NCBI GenBank assembly: GCA_039414355.1
Contig: JBCDJN010000075.1
Span: 1-24,567, forward strand
Source: JBCCQL01 sp039414355
GTDB lineage: Bacteria > Planctomycetota > Planctomycetia > Pirellulales > Lacipirellulaceae
DNA: 24,567 nt
Reading direction: 5' to 3'
Below, piece by piece: positions 6,612 through 14,376 of this stretch. Position 1 is the first letter of the stretch. The number at the start of each line of letters is the position of its first letter. The notes beneath the pieces were generated by a model that was given only the letters and a program-made list of their open reading frames with translations, made no database searches and was not told where the DNA came from. The translations under genes and the position numbers were made by a program.

Positions 6612-7757
6612 TCAGCAGAAAGCGGCAAGCTGGGCGAGCGTCTCCACCGCGGCGTCTACCTCGTCCGCTGTCGTCGAATAGCCGGGGCTCAGTCGCAGCG
6701 TGCCGCCGCCGGCGGCGGGGCCGAGCGAGCCGTGGATTCGGGCCGCGCAGTGCAGGCCCGATCGGCACTCGATGCCGGCGGAAGCTAGCACGCCCGCCAC
6801 GTCGTGCGGATCGTACCCCTCGACCGACAGGCTCACAACCGGCGCCGCGTCGGATGGTGGGGTGTGGAGCGTCACGGCGGGCAGCTCCGCCAGTCGGCTG
6901 CGGAGGCGCTCGGCGGCGGCGTGGGCGCCGTTTGCAAAGTCGGCTTCGGCGGCGGCTTCCATGGCGGCGGCCAGGCCGGCGATCGCGGGCACGTTCAGAT
7001 TGCCGGCTTCGTACCGACCCGGCAGTTCGTCGGGAACTTGCTCGCTCTCGCTCATCGAGCCGGTGCCGCCCAGGTGCAGCGGCTTGAGCGAGTTGCCCAG
7101 CTCCGGGGCGATGTAGAGCATCCCCACGCCGAGCGGGCCGAGCAGCCCCTTGTGCCCCGGCGCCGCCAGCAGGCCGACGCCGGCCGCGGCGACGTCCACC
7201 GGTGCGTGCCCCAAGCTCTGGGCGGCGTCCACCAGCAACGCGGCGCCCGCTTCGCGACACGCCGCGCCGATCGCCGGCACATCGTTGACGGCGCCGGTCA
7301 CGTTCGACGCGGCGGTGACCGCCACCAGCCGGGTGTTCGGCCGGATCAGCGTGGCGATCGCCGCCGGGTCCACACGCCCAAACGTGTCGACCGGCGCATA
7401 CTCCACTTCCACATCCGCATCGCGTCGCAGCGCCGCCAGCGGGCGAAGGACCGCGTTGTGTTCGGCGTCGGTCGTTACGACGTGGTCGCCGGGGAGGATG
7501 AGCCCGAAGATGGCGAGGTTGAGCGCCTCGGTGCAGCCGCCGGTGAAGACAACGCGTGTCGGGTCGGCCACGCCGAGTTGGCCCGCGACCAGGCGACGGC
7601 ATCGGGAAACGATGCGCTGCGCGTCCCCCGCCGAGCCGTACACGCCGCGGCCGGCGGCGGCGCCGACCTGGCGTTGGTACTGGTCCACGGCTTGGTAGAC
7701 CGGCTCGGGTTTCGGCCAACTCGTGGCGGCGTTGTCGAGGTAGATGCGTTGAGGCAC
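6612..7757 (-). CDS. Class V aminotransferase-fold, cysteine desulfurase family protein
   Basis: This is a PLP enzyme of the NifS/SufS/CsdA fold that would take sulfur from cysteine. The start was set at GTG 7757 (PQRIYLDNAATSWPKP), giving 381 aa; only a weak AGGG precedes it. PLP-site residues visible: H100 in TDAEHNAVLRPL, D177 in LLVDAAQSLGH, and Schiff-base K203 in APGHKGLLGPLG. The catalytic loop carries C337 in CRSGLHCAARIHGSLG. The GGTGSMSESEQVPDELPGRYEAGNLN block (about 230-255) matches the subfamily that annotators call 'cysteine desulfurase family protein' (TIGR01977 type) rather than IscS. It lies between moaA and the YkgJ-type gene on the same strand. Its leader contains a large inverted repeat and a G-quadruplex motif. 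Sulfur supply to MoaD is an attractive but unproven role. Confidence 0.88.
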   Translation of the reverse strand: MPQRIYLDNAATSWPKPEPVYQAVDQYQRQVGAAAGRGVYGSAGDAQRIVSRCRRLVAGQLGVADPTRVVFTGGCTEALNLAIFGLILPGDHVVTTDAEHNAVLRPLAALRRDADVEVEYAPVDTFGRVDPAAIATLIRPNTRLVAVTAASNVTGAVNDVPAIGAACREAGAALLVDAAQSLGHAPVDVAAAGVGLLAAPGHKGLLGPLGVGMLYIAPELGNSLKPLHLGGTGSMSESEQVPDELPGRYEAGNLNVPAIAGLAAAMEAAAEADFANGAHAAAERLRSRLAELPAVTLHTPPSDAAPVVSLSVEGYDPHDVAGVLASAGIECRSGLHCAARIHGSLGPAAGGGTLRLSPGYSTTADEVDAAVETLAQLAAFC

Positions 7758-7788
7758 GGCTACAGCCCTGGGGCAGCTTTGAGTCGTC

Positions 7789-7823
7789 TTGAGGCTTCGA
7801 AGTTGGAGGGGGGAAGGGGGCAG
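7789..7823 (-). repeat. Heptamer array, CTTCNNN class (proximal arm)
   Basis: Read on the minus strand, 7823 to 7789 gives CTGCCCC, CTTCCCC, CCTCCAA, CTTCGAA, GCCTCAA: five 7-nt units that drift from CTTCNNN. The unit CTTCGAA also occurs in the trpS array. Bases 7805-7823 form one arm of the inverted repeat with 7854-7872. Confidence 0.6.
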
Positions 7824-7884
7824 GCGGATCCGCCGTTTGCTGTTGAGCTCTTGCTTCCCCCTTCCGCCCTCCCCCTTCCACCCT
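7805..7884 (-). promoter_or_regulatory. Inverted repeat plus G-quadruplex motif between moaA and the aminotransferase
   Basis: The arms 7805-7823 and 7854-7872 are inverted copies matching at 17 of 19 positions. Between them lies a perfect 12-nt palindrome GGCGGATCCGCC (7823-7834). In the minus-strand transcript, 7883-7857 reads as four G-runs of 5 or 3 (GGG, GGGGG, GGG, GGGGG) with loops of 1-5 nt, a canonical G-quadruplex pattern. The C-rich arm lies downstream of it, about 50 nt before the aminotransferase GTG. Quadruplex and stem would compete. Confidence 0.65.
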
Positions 7885-7888
7885 CGCC
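7854..7888 (+). repeat. Heptamer array, CTTCNNN class (distal arm)
   Basis: Five 7-nt units on +: CTTCCCC, CTTCCGC, CCTCCCC, CTTCCAC, CCTCGCC. The last base touches the moaA stop codon (TAG on the minus strand, 7888-7890). It can also be seen as a 14-nt unit repeated twice with one difference (7857-7870 and 7871-7884). Confidence 0.75.
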
Positions 7889-8937
7889 TAGCCGCCGATC
7901 TGGTACATCGCCCGCTGTGGGCGGAGGAACTCGGGCTCGTCGATTCCGTGGCCCGGCTTCTTGGCGGCGACGCTCTGGCGGATGAGCTCCTCCAAGTCGT
8001 CGTCGCCGCCACCGCTGCGGAGCAATGCTCGGGCGTCCCACTCCTCGGTGCTGAACAGGCAGTTGCGCACCTGGCCTTCGGCCGTGAGGCGGAGCCGGTT
8101 GCAGTCGCCGCAGAACGGCTCGGTGACCGGGTTGATAAAGCCGATGCGGCCGCCACGCTTGGCGAGTTCGCCGTCCATGAACTCGTAATCGACCGCGGGC
8201 TGGCTCGGGTCGGGCCGCGGCGTGGGGCGGAGTGGGCCGTGATGCCGCTCGATGATCTCGCGGAGCTCCGCGCCGGAGAGCACCTGGTCGCGCTGCCAAC
8301 CGCCATCGGCGTCAAGCGGCATGTACTCGATGAAACGCATCTCCATCCCCCGCTCCGCCGCGAAGCGGGCTAGCTCGGGCGCCTCGCTCTCGGTCACGCC
8401 GCGGAGGGCAATCGCGTTGAGCCGGATCTTGTCGAAGCCCACACGCTGCGCGGCGGCGATGCCGTCGAGCACCTTCTGCAACCCGTCGCGGCGGGTGACC
8501 TCGCGGAAGACCTCCTCGCTGAGCGTATCGAGGCTGACGTTGATCCGGTGCAGCCCCGCCACCCGCAACGCCTCGGCGTGCTCGGCCAGCAGCACGGCGT
8601 TGGTGGTGAGGGCGACGTCGCTCACGCCCGGCAGCGTGACGAGGCGCGCGACCAGCTTCGGCAGCTCGGCTCTCACCAGGGGCTCACCGCCGGTGAGGCG
8701 GATCTGGTCCACGCCCATCTCGGCCAGCACGCGGGCGACCCCTTCGATCTCCTCAAACGTTAGCACCTGGTCGCGCGGCAAGAACCGCACCGGGCCGGCC
8801 GGCATGCAGTAGACGCACCGGATGTTGCACCGGTCGGTCACGCTCAGCCGCAGGCTGGTGTGGCGGCGGCCGAAGGCGTCCACCAGCGGCTCGCGTCGGT
8901 GCGTCTCGGCGTTCAGGTTGGTTGGTTGTGCACCCAT
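7888..8937 (-). CDS. moaA: GTP 3',8-cyclase (molybdenum cofactor synthesis)
   Basis: This radical-SAM enzyme performs the first step of molybdopterin synthesis, converting GTP to the cyclised intermediate that MoaC turns into cPMP. The 349-aa product starts at ATG 8937. The radical-SAM cluster is C37, C41 and C44 in DRCNIRCVYC; the SAM-binding TGGEPLVR follows. The C-terminal second 4Fe-4S cluster is in CGDCNRLRLTAEGQVRNCLF. The protein ends in the Gly-Gly tail needed for activity (YQIGG). The start lies inside moaE: the two genes overlap by 25 nt, so translation is likely coupled. moaC, moaB/mogA and moeA are not in the window and must be elsewhere. Confidence 0.96.
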   Translation of the reverse strand: MGAQPTNLNAETHRREPLVDAFGRRHTSLRLSVTDRCNIRCVYCMPAGPVRFLPRDQVLTFEEIEGVARVLAEMGVDQIRLTGGEPLVRAELPKLVARLVTLPGVSDVALTTNAVLLAEHAEALRVAGLHRINVSLDTLSEEVFREVTRRDGLQKVLDGIAAAQRVGFDKIRLNAIALRGVTESEAPELARFAAERGMEMRFIEYMPLDADGGWQRDQVLSGAELREIIERHHGPLRPTPRPDPSQPAVDYEFMDGELAKRGGRIGFINPVTEPFCGDCNRLRLTAEGQVRNCLFSTEEWDARALLRSGGGDDDLEELIRQSVAAKKPGHGIDEPEFLRPQRAMYQIGG

Positions 8938-9329
8938 TCGGTCTCGCCGTCGGCGTAGTGCTCCTGCTTCCAGATGGGGACGGTTTGCTTCAGCTCGTCG
9001 ATCAGCCAGCGGGCGGCCTCGAAGGCGTCCGCCCGGTGGGGCGAACTGGCGACCACCGCCACGCTCGCCTCGGCCAGCGGCACCTCGCCCAGCCGGTGGA
9101 CGATCGAGCACGCGACCAGCGGCCAGCGATCGCGGGCGGCGGCTTCGAGCCTGGCGAGCTCCGCCTCGGCCATTGCCGCGTGGGCTTCGTACGCCAGCTC
9201 GCGGGTCTGTCGGCCGGCGGTGAACTCGCGCGTGATGCCCAAGAACAGCACGACCGCGCCGGCCGCCGGCTGGCTCGCGTCGGCCACCAGTTTGGTGGTG
9301 TCGATCGGTTGGTGCGTGAGGGCTATCAC
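8913..9329 (-). CDS. moaE: Molybdopterin synthase catalytic subunit
   Basis: MoaE forms a heterotetramer with MoaD and transfers two sulfurs to cPMP to make molybdopterin. The 138-aa product matches the normal family length (about 140-150). Motifs seen: GAVVLFLGITREFTAGR near the N-terminus, LAYEAHAAMAEAEL, VACSIVHRLGEVPLAEASV, and the catalytic lysine stretch LKQTVPIWKQEHYADGETEWV near the end. The start is GTG 9329, 17 nt after the moaD stop, with GAGAGG in the gap. Its last 25 nt overlap moaA. Confidence 0.95.
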   Translation of the reverse strand: MIALTHQPIDTTKLVADASQPAAGAVVLFLGITREFTAGRQTRELAYEAHAAMAEAELARLEAAARDRWPLVACSIVHRLGEVPLAEASVAVVASSPHRADAFEAARWLIDELKQTVPIWKQEHYADGETEWVHNQPT

Positions 9330-9346
9330 TGGTTGTCCGGCGCCTC

Positions 9347-9592
9347 TCAGCCGCCACTCACGGGCGGGATGAGGGCGATCTCGGTTGACGGGTCGATGGT
9401 GTCGCCGGGCGCCACGTAACGCGTGCCTTCGGCGAATCGCGAGCGGCCGATGAGCTCGCTGAGCGCCGGTTGCTGCGCAGCCATCGCTTCGGCTAGGCGA
9501 GCGTAATCGGCGTCGGCCGGCACGTCGACCTGCACGGCGTCGGCGCCGGCCGCCTCGCGGGCGCCGGCGAACAGCAGCACGCGGACGTTCAC
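9347..9592 (-). CDS. moaD: Molybdopterin synthase sulfur carrier subunit
   Basis: This 81-aa ubiquitin-fold sulfur carrier is adenylated and thiocarboxylated at its terminal Gly-Gly, then donates sulfur inside the MoaDE complex. The sequence starts MNVRVLLFAGAREAAGAD, the typical MoaD first strand, and ends IALIPPVSGG with the required double glycine. The start is GTG 9592, overlapping the TGA stop of the upstream oxidoreductase (GTGA at 9589-9592), which implies coupled translation. A much longer ORF in the same frame (to 10048) lies antiphase inside the oxidoreductase gene and is not used as the start. An adenylating partner (MoeB/ThiF type) is not in the window. Confidence 0.94.
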   Translation of the reverse strand: MNVRVLLFAGAREAAGADAVQVDVPADADYARLAEAMAAQQPALSELIGRSRFAEGTRYVAPGDTIDPSTEIALIPPVSGG

Positions 9593-12585
9593 GCCGAGCC
9601 TCCCGCTTCGCCGTCGCGTTCGGCGGCCAAGTGTTTTGCCATCTCCCTCGCGAGCCGCGGCGACAGGCCGTAGCTGGCGGCCATCAGCTTCACCGGGTGG
9701 AGCGTGGGGTACGGCGCCGCCTGCTCCATCTGGATGCGGCACGTGCTGCACTCGGTGGCCGCCAGCCCGTAGTCGCCCGTCCGCAGTTCCGAGAGCAGCG
9801 GCAGCCCGGCACGCAGGCTGCTGCGGTAGTTGGCCCGCTTCATGCCGTACGTGCCGGCCATCCCGCTGCAGCCCTTCTCCAGCGGCGCCAGGCGGAGTTC
9901 CGGGATCAGCCGCAGCAGATTCGTGGCTGGCTCGCCAACGCCCAACGCCCGCACATGGCAGGGCGTGTGGTGCGCCACGCGGCACGGCAGCGGGTCGAAG
10001 TCCAGCTTCAGGTTGCCGCGTTGGTGCAGCCCCCAGAGGAACTGACACGCCTCTTGCGTGTTGTCCGCCACCAGGCGGGCGTCTTCGTCTTCGTCCAGGA
10101 TGAGCGGGTACTCGTGCGTGAGTGCCAGCGCCGCCGCCGGCTCGGTAGTGACCACCGTGTGCCCCTGGCGGACCGCCTCGGCGAGCAGCTCCACGTTGCG
10201 GGCGGCCACCTTGCGGGCGGCGTCGAGCGCGCCCAGCGTGATCATCGGCATGCCCGAAGGCCCCTGCGACGGCGGCACGTAGACGCCCACGCCGTTGTGG
10301 CCGAGCACCGAGACCAACGCCTCAGCCAGCGACGTATCGTAGTAGTTGGCGAAAGTGTCGACGAAGAACAACGCCTTCGGACCATCATCACGGCACGGCT
10401 TGCGGTGGCGGCGGGTCGCGCCGCGGCTGAGGAACGGCCGCGGCGCCAGCGGCGGCATCTTTCGGCCCTGCGCCAGGCCGAGCGTCTTCTCCATCGCCCA
10501 GCGGGCCGTGCGGTTGCGGAGCATCCAATTCGCCAACCGCGGTGCGCGGCTCGCCCACCGGCTGACGGCATCGATGCGGCTCAGCCACCAGTCGTGCGGC
10601 CGCAGCCCGTTGGCCGCCACGTGGCCCGCCTTCGCCTCGAGCATGAGCTTGGGGATGTCCACCTTCGCTGGGCAGTCGACGCGGCACATGTGGCAATGCA
10701 CGCACAGGTCGGCCACCTCACGCGCAGCGTCGCGGGCGAACTGCTCGGCGGGCAGCAGCCCCGTGAGCACCGCCCGCGCCAGATTCGCTTTGGCACGCGG
10801 CGAAGACTCCTCCCGCGGGGCGAAATGGAAGATGGGGCACATCCGGGTTCCAGGCCCCCGCGTCCGGCACGCTCCACACCCGTTGCACTGCCGGGCGGCG
10901 TGGGCCATCTCTTCCGGCTGCCAGTTGAGCTGCAGCGGAACCACCTCCGGCGCTTCACGCGGGTCATCGCTGGGTGGGGGCGCCGCCACGCGGCGCATGT
11001 CGCGGCTCATCCGGGCGCCCGGCTCAGGGACGATCTTGCCCGGGTTGAGGATGCCGGCCGGGTCGAAGATCCGCTTCAGCTCGCGGAACACATTCAGCAG
11101 CGGGCCGTGCTGCCGCGAAAGGAACGGCGTGCGGCTCAGCCCGTCGCCGTGCTCGCCGCTGATCGTTCCGCCTAGCAGCCAGACCTTGTCGTAAAGCTCG
11201 CTGGTCAGCATTTCCAGCCGGCGGATGTCGTCTGGCTCCGCCAGGTTGAGCAGCGGCCGCAGGTGGAGCTGGCCGTGCGCGGCGTGGCCGAAGAGCGAGG
11301 CGGTCACCTCGTGCCGCTTAAGCGTGTCTTGTAAGTGGCGGAAGAAGACGGGCAGCGCCGCGGGCGGCACGGCGATGTCTTCAATGCCCGGCACCGCGCG
11401 GCGGGCGCCCTTCAGCCGGTGGAGCGTTGGCACAAACCGCCGCGCCAGCCGCCACAGCAAAGCCTCATCGTCTTCGTCGGCGGCCGTATACACGCCGGCC
11501 GCCAGCCCCTCGTCGTCACGCAGCGCGGTGGTGGTCCGCTCCAGCTTGGCTTGCAGCTCACCGGCGTCCTCGGCGTAGTGCTCCACGAGCAGCACCGCCT
11601 CGGCCGCGGCGGGGATCATCAACTCGTACCGCACGTCGCTCTCGCGGGCCAGGCTCAGGTGCCGGCGGTCCATCAGGTCGCACGCGGCGGGCATCAGCGG
11701 CTGCAGGACCTCTACGGCGCGGGCGGCCCGATCGAGGCTGTCGAAAATCAGAAGCTGCGAACCGCGGGCGGTGGGGATGGGCTGCGTGGCGAGCGTCGCC
11801 TCGGTGATGAGGGCGAGCGTCCCCTCGCTGCCGACGAGCAGTTGCGAAAGGTCGACGCGGTCGTCGCTCACCGCCCGGGCGATCGCGTAGCCGCTGGAGT
11901 CGACCGGCGCCGTGGTCGAACGCGCCTGGATCACTTCGCGGCGGCGGCGCACCAGCTCCGCCACCGAACCGGTCAACTGCTCGGTGCGGCTTGGGGCGAC
12001 GATGCCCGGCGCCTGCGCGGCGGCCTGGCCGGTCGGTTGGCCGGCGCCCGTGGCTTCGATCTCAATCACTTCGCCATCGGCAAGCACCGCCCGCAATCGC
12101 CGGACGTGCCGCCGGGCCGAGCCGTACCACGGGAAGTGGCTGCCGCTGGCGTCCACGGCCAGCACGCCGCCCATGGTGGTCACTTCGCTCATCGCCGGGT
12201 CGGGGCCGAACACCCGCCCGCGGCCCGCGAGCACCGCGTTGAGGTCGGCGTGCACCACGCCGGGCTGAACGGTCACGGTGCGTTCATCAACCGAGACGAT
12301 GCGACGCATGTACCGCGAGAAATCGACAACGATCCCCCGCCCCAACGCGCCGCCGGCGAGCCCCGTGCCAGCGCCCCGCGCGTGCACCGGGATGGCGTGC
12401 TGGGTGGCGTAGCGAAGCACCGCCGAGACGTCGGCCGTCACACGCGGCCGCACCACGGTGGCGGGCATGATCTCGTACGTGCTCGCATCGGTGGCGTAGA
12501 GCTGCAGGTGCAACTCGTCGGAGAGAACTTCGCCGGCGATCTGCCCCGCCAGGTCTTCGGCGATGCGTTGTCGCTCAAGAAGCAT
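9589..12585 (-). CDS. FAD-linked oxidase fused to Fe-S/CCG reductase (YdiJ/GlcD-GlcF-like)
   Basis: This large 998-aa protein has the domain order of E. coli YdiJ (D-2-hydroxyacid dehydrogenase type). First comes an FAD_binding_4 (PCMH) domain, with VVRPRVTADVSAVLRYATQH, HARGAGTGLAGGALGRG and MSEVTTMGGVLAVDASGSH. An FAD-oxidase C-terminal domain follows, with ISGEHGDGLSRTPFL near residue 490. Then come two 4Fe-4S motifs: CNGCGACRTRGPGTRMCP (about 567) and CVHCHMCRVDCP (about 626). The final third is a cysteine-rich CCG-type domain with AHHTPCHVRALG, GCSGMAGTYGM and CSTCRIQME. It would oxidise a 2-hydroxyacid (lactate, glycolate or 2-hydroxyglutarate; not decided by sequence) and pass electrons on. 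The stop overlaps the moaD start. No clear ribosome site precedes the ATG. Confidence 0.9.
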   Translation of the reverse strand: MLLERQRIAEDLAGQIAGEVLSDELHLQLYATDASTYEIMPATVVRPRVTADVSAVLRYATQHAIPVHARGAGTGLAGGALGRGIVVDFSRYMRRIVSVDERTVTVQPGVVHADLNAVLAGRGRVFGPDPAMSEVTTMGGVLAVDASGSHFPWYGSARRHVRRLRAVLADGEVIEIEATGAGQPTGQAAAQAPGIVAPSRTEQLTGSVAELVRRRREVIQARSTTAPVDSSGYAIARAVSDDRVDLSQLLVGSEGTLALITEATLATQPIPTARGSQLLIFDSLDRAARAVEVLQPLMPAACDLMDRRHLSLARESDVRYELMIPAAAEAVLLVEHYAEDAGELQAKLERTTTALRDDEGLAAGVYTAADEDDEALLWRLARRFVPTLHRLKGARRAVPGIEDIAVPPAALPVFFRHLQDTLKRHEVTASLFGHAAHGQLHLRPLLNLAEPDDIRRLEMLTSELYDKVWLLGGTISGEHGDGLSRTPFLSRQHGPLLNVFRELKRIFDPAGILNPGKIVPEPGARMSRDMRRVAAPPPSDDPREAPEVVPLQLNWQPEEMAHAARQCNGCGACRTRGPGTRMCPIFHFAPREESSPRAKANLARAVLTGLLPAEQFARDAAREVADLCVHCHMCRVDCPAKVDIPKLMLEAKAGHVAANGLRPHDWWLSRIDAVSRWASRAPRLANWMLRNRTARWAMEKTLGLAQGRKMPPLAPRPFLSRGATRRHRKPCRDDGPKALFFVDTFANYYDTSLAEALVSVLGHNGVGVYVPPSQGPSGMPMITLGALDAARKVAARNVELLAEAVRQGHTVVTTEPAAALALTHEYPLILDEDEDARLVADNTQEACQFLWGLHQRGNLKLDFDPLPCRVAHHTPCHVRALGVGEPATNLLRLIPELRLAPLEKGCSGMAGTYGMKRANYRSSLRAGLPLLSELRTGDYGLAATECSTCRIQMEQAAPYPTLHPVKLMAASYGLSPRLAREMAKHLAAERDGEAGGSA

Positions 12586-12648
12586 GGCGGGGGGCGAGTG
12601 GGGGCTGGTCTCGAAAGCCGTGGAAGGGTGGCTCGACTTCTCGTGGCT

Positions 12649-13293
12649 TCACTTTCCGCCGTAGATCAGCGTCATGATCTCCGAGCGGCTCGATTGGTTG
12701 GTGCGGAACAAGCCCTTCATCGACGAAGTCACACACATGCTGCCCGGCTTGCGGACTCCGCGGATGGTCATGCAGGAGTGCGTCGCCTCGACCACGACGG
12801 CCACGCCTTTAGCGCCGAGTTCGTCCAGCAGCAGGTTGGCGATCGAGTCGGTCATGCGCTCTTGCACTTGCGGGCGACGGGCCACCACGTCCACAACGCG
12901 GGCAAGCTTGCTCAGGCCGATCACCCGGTTGTCTGGCAGGTAGCCGATGTGGGCCTTGCCGGTGAACGGTAGCAAGTGGTGCTCGCACATGCTCGTGAAG
13001 TGGATGTCCTTCACCAGCACCATTTCATCGCAGCGTTCGGTGAAGAATTTCTGCGTGTGCTCGCGGGCGTCCTGGTGCAGGCCGCCGAACATCTCAGCGT
13101 ACATTCGGCCGACCCGTGCCGGCGTTTCGAGCAGGCCCTCGCGGTCGGGGTCTTCGCCCACGGCGGCGAGGATTTCACGCACCGCCCGCTCGATGCGGGG
13201 CAGGTCGACCATGGTTGGCGTGGCAGCGTGGCTTTCACGCATATCGGCCTCGTCGCCGACGCAGCCGTTCTCGTGCAGGTAATCTCGGGGCAT
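12649..13293 (-). CDS. folE: GTP cyclohydrolase I
   Basis: FolE opens GTP to 7,8-dihydroneopterin triphosphate, the first step of folate and pterin synthesis. The 214-aa product carries the zinc ligands C103, H106 and C174, seen in FTSMCEHHLLPFTGKAHIGYLP and EATHSCMTIRGVRKPGS. The block LSKLARVVDVVARRPQVQERMT is diagnostic. The first ATG (13293) is used, but the family fold starts near DLPRIERAVREIL (about residue 30). ATG at codon 18 (13242), with GAGG just upstream, is an equally plausible start giving 197 aa. It sits 63 nt upstream of the large oxidoreductase on the same strand. Confidence 0.95.
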   Translation of the reverse strand: MPRDYLHENGCVGDEADMRESHAATPTMVDLPRIERAVREILAAVGEDPDREGLLETPARVGRMYAEMFGGLHQDAREHTQKFFTERCDEMVLVKDIHFTSMCEHHLLPFTGKAHIGYLPDNRVIGLSKLARVVDVVARRPQVQERMTDSIANLLLDELGAKGVAVVVEATHSCMTIRGVRKPGSMCVTSSMKGLFRTNQSSRSEIMTLIYGGK

Positions 13294-13531
13294 GGTGCGG
13301 CGGCTGGTCTTCGCGGCGGCTCGTTCAGGGCCGCCCCACGCGGGTGACCCGATCTTGCCAGCTTAAACCGCCGCGTGCCGCCACGCGAAGACCCATCGAC
13401 CACTGGTACGCCGTATCGGAACGTCTTTCCTGTTTGAAGCCGAGTCGATGAGCACGATTCTCTCAGTCTGCAAACGGTATCGTGCGGACCACCCGAGCGC
13501 TGTGGGGCGGAGGTTGTTTGTGCCACGGGCA

Positions 13532-14218
13532 CTAGTTCTCGCTGAACGCCGGCGGCGACCAGCGATTCTCGCCATCGCCGCTCGCGGTCGAGGCGGCCAG
13601 CGACTTGATGAGCGTCTCGGCCCTGGATGCTGCGTCGGGGTCGGCCAGCAGGCTGCGCTTGACCGCCTCCTCAAGCGGCAACGCAAAGCCAAGCAGATCG
13701 GTCAGCACCTTGAGCGGCAGCTCTCGCGAGAGCACTTCGCTCATCTGCTCGGAGTTCAATACCGCTTCGGGCAAGCCGGCCTGCAAAGCGGTCAGCAGCC
13801 GCTGCCGGACCGGCTCTGGGTTAGCGGGGCCGCACTCGGGGACGATCTCCACGTGAGCCTGCCGGAACGCCTGCGGCGGGTCCACTTCGCCCACCAGCCG
13901 CAGCCGCCGCACGCCCAGCAGCATGAGGTTGAAGCGGCCGTCTGGGAATCGGTGGTGCGTGAGGATCCGCCCTAGGCAGGCATGCTTGGAGAGGGGCGGC
14001 CGGCCCGCGTAGTCGGTCTCCCAGCCGGGCTCCAGCGTCGCCATGGCGATGAGCTCGTCGCCCGCGACGGCATCCTCCATCATCGCCCGGTACCGCTCCT
14101 CGAAGACATGCAGCGTCTGCATAACGTGCGGAAAGAGCACCAACCCCGGCACCGGGAAGAGCCGCGCCGTGCCGCGGAACGACTCTTCGTCAAAGGGAAG
14201 CTGCTGCCAATCACTCAT
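13532..14218 (-). CDS. LON peptidase substrate-binding-domain protein
   Basis: This 228-aa protein consists of a stand-alone LON N-terminal (substrate-binding) domain. LFPVPGLVLFPHVMQTLHVFEERYRAMMEDAV near the N-terminus and CLGRILTHHRFPDGRFNLMLLGVRRLRLV are the hallmark strands. There is no ATPase or Ser-Lys protease domain, so it is not the Lon protease; such stand-alone domains are common but of uncertain function. The second half is helical. Start chosen at ATG 14218 (MSDWQQLPF) because GGAG lies nine bases upstream; an ATG at 14239 would add seven residues. The BI-1 gene upstream is separated by an intrinsic terminator, so this gene probably has its own promoter. Confidence 0.87.
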   Translation of the reverse strand: MSDWQQLPFDEESFRGTARLFPVPGLVLFPHVMQTLHVFEERYRAMMEDAVAGDELIAMATLEPGWETDYAGRPPLSKHACLGRILTHHRFPDGRFNLMLLGVRRLRLVGEVDPPQAFRQAHVEIVPECGPANPEPVRQRLLTALQAGLPEAVLNSEQMSEVLSRELPLKVLTDLLGFALPLEEAVKRSLLADPDAASRAETLIKSLAASTASGDGENRWSPPAFSEN

Positions 14219-14316
14219 CGCGGGACTCCACAATCGCAACCGTCGGACGAGGCGTCGTCATCGAACAGGACTATCTGCAGACGAATGAAGTCTAGCGCGA
14301 CTCGTAAAAGAGGAAA

Positions 14317-14340
14317 GGCGGCCCCGTCGCCGGGGCCGCC
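14317..14340 (-). terminator. Intrinsic terminator of the BI-1 gene
   Basis: A perfect 10-bp GC stem (14317-14326 with 14331-14340) closes a 4-nt loop. Read on the minus strand it is followed by a T-rich stretch (revcomp of 14305-14316), about 36 nt after the BI-1 stop. Confidence 0.75.
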
Positions 14341-14376
14341 TCTTGGGTTCGCCTTCTTACGCCGGGGCTACAGGCC

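Noticed and set aside
6313..7881. 522-codon minus frame across the aminotransferase
   Set aside because: It is in another phase from the PLP enzyme that has all catalytic residues; the product is Arg/Pro-rich noise.
9593..10048. Upstream extension of moaD to 10048
   Set aside because: The added 152 residues lie out of phase inside the oxidoreductase and are low-complexity; the GTGA junction gives a natural MoaD start.
9631..12972. Long + frames of 514 and 545 codons
   Set aside because: Both lie antisense to the FAD/Fe-S oxidoreductase, which has full domain support; the products are His/Arg-rich with no motif.
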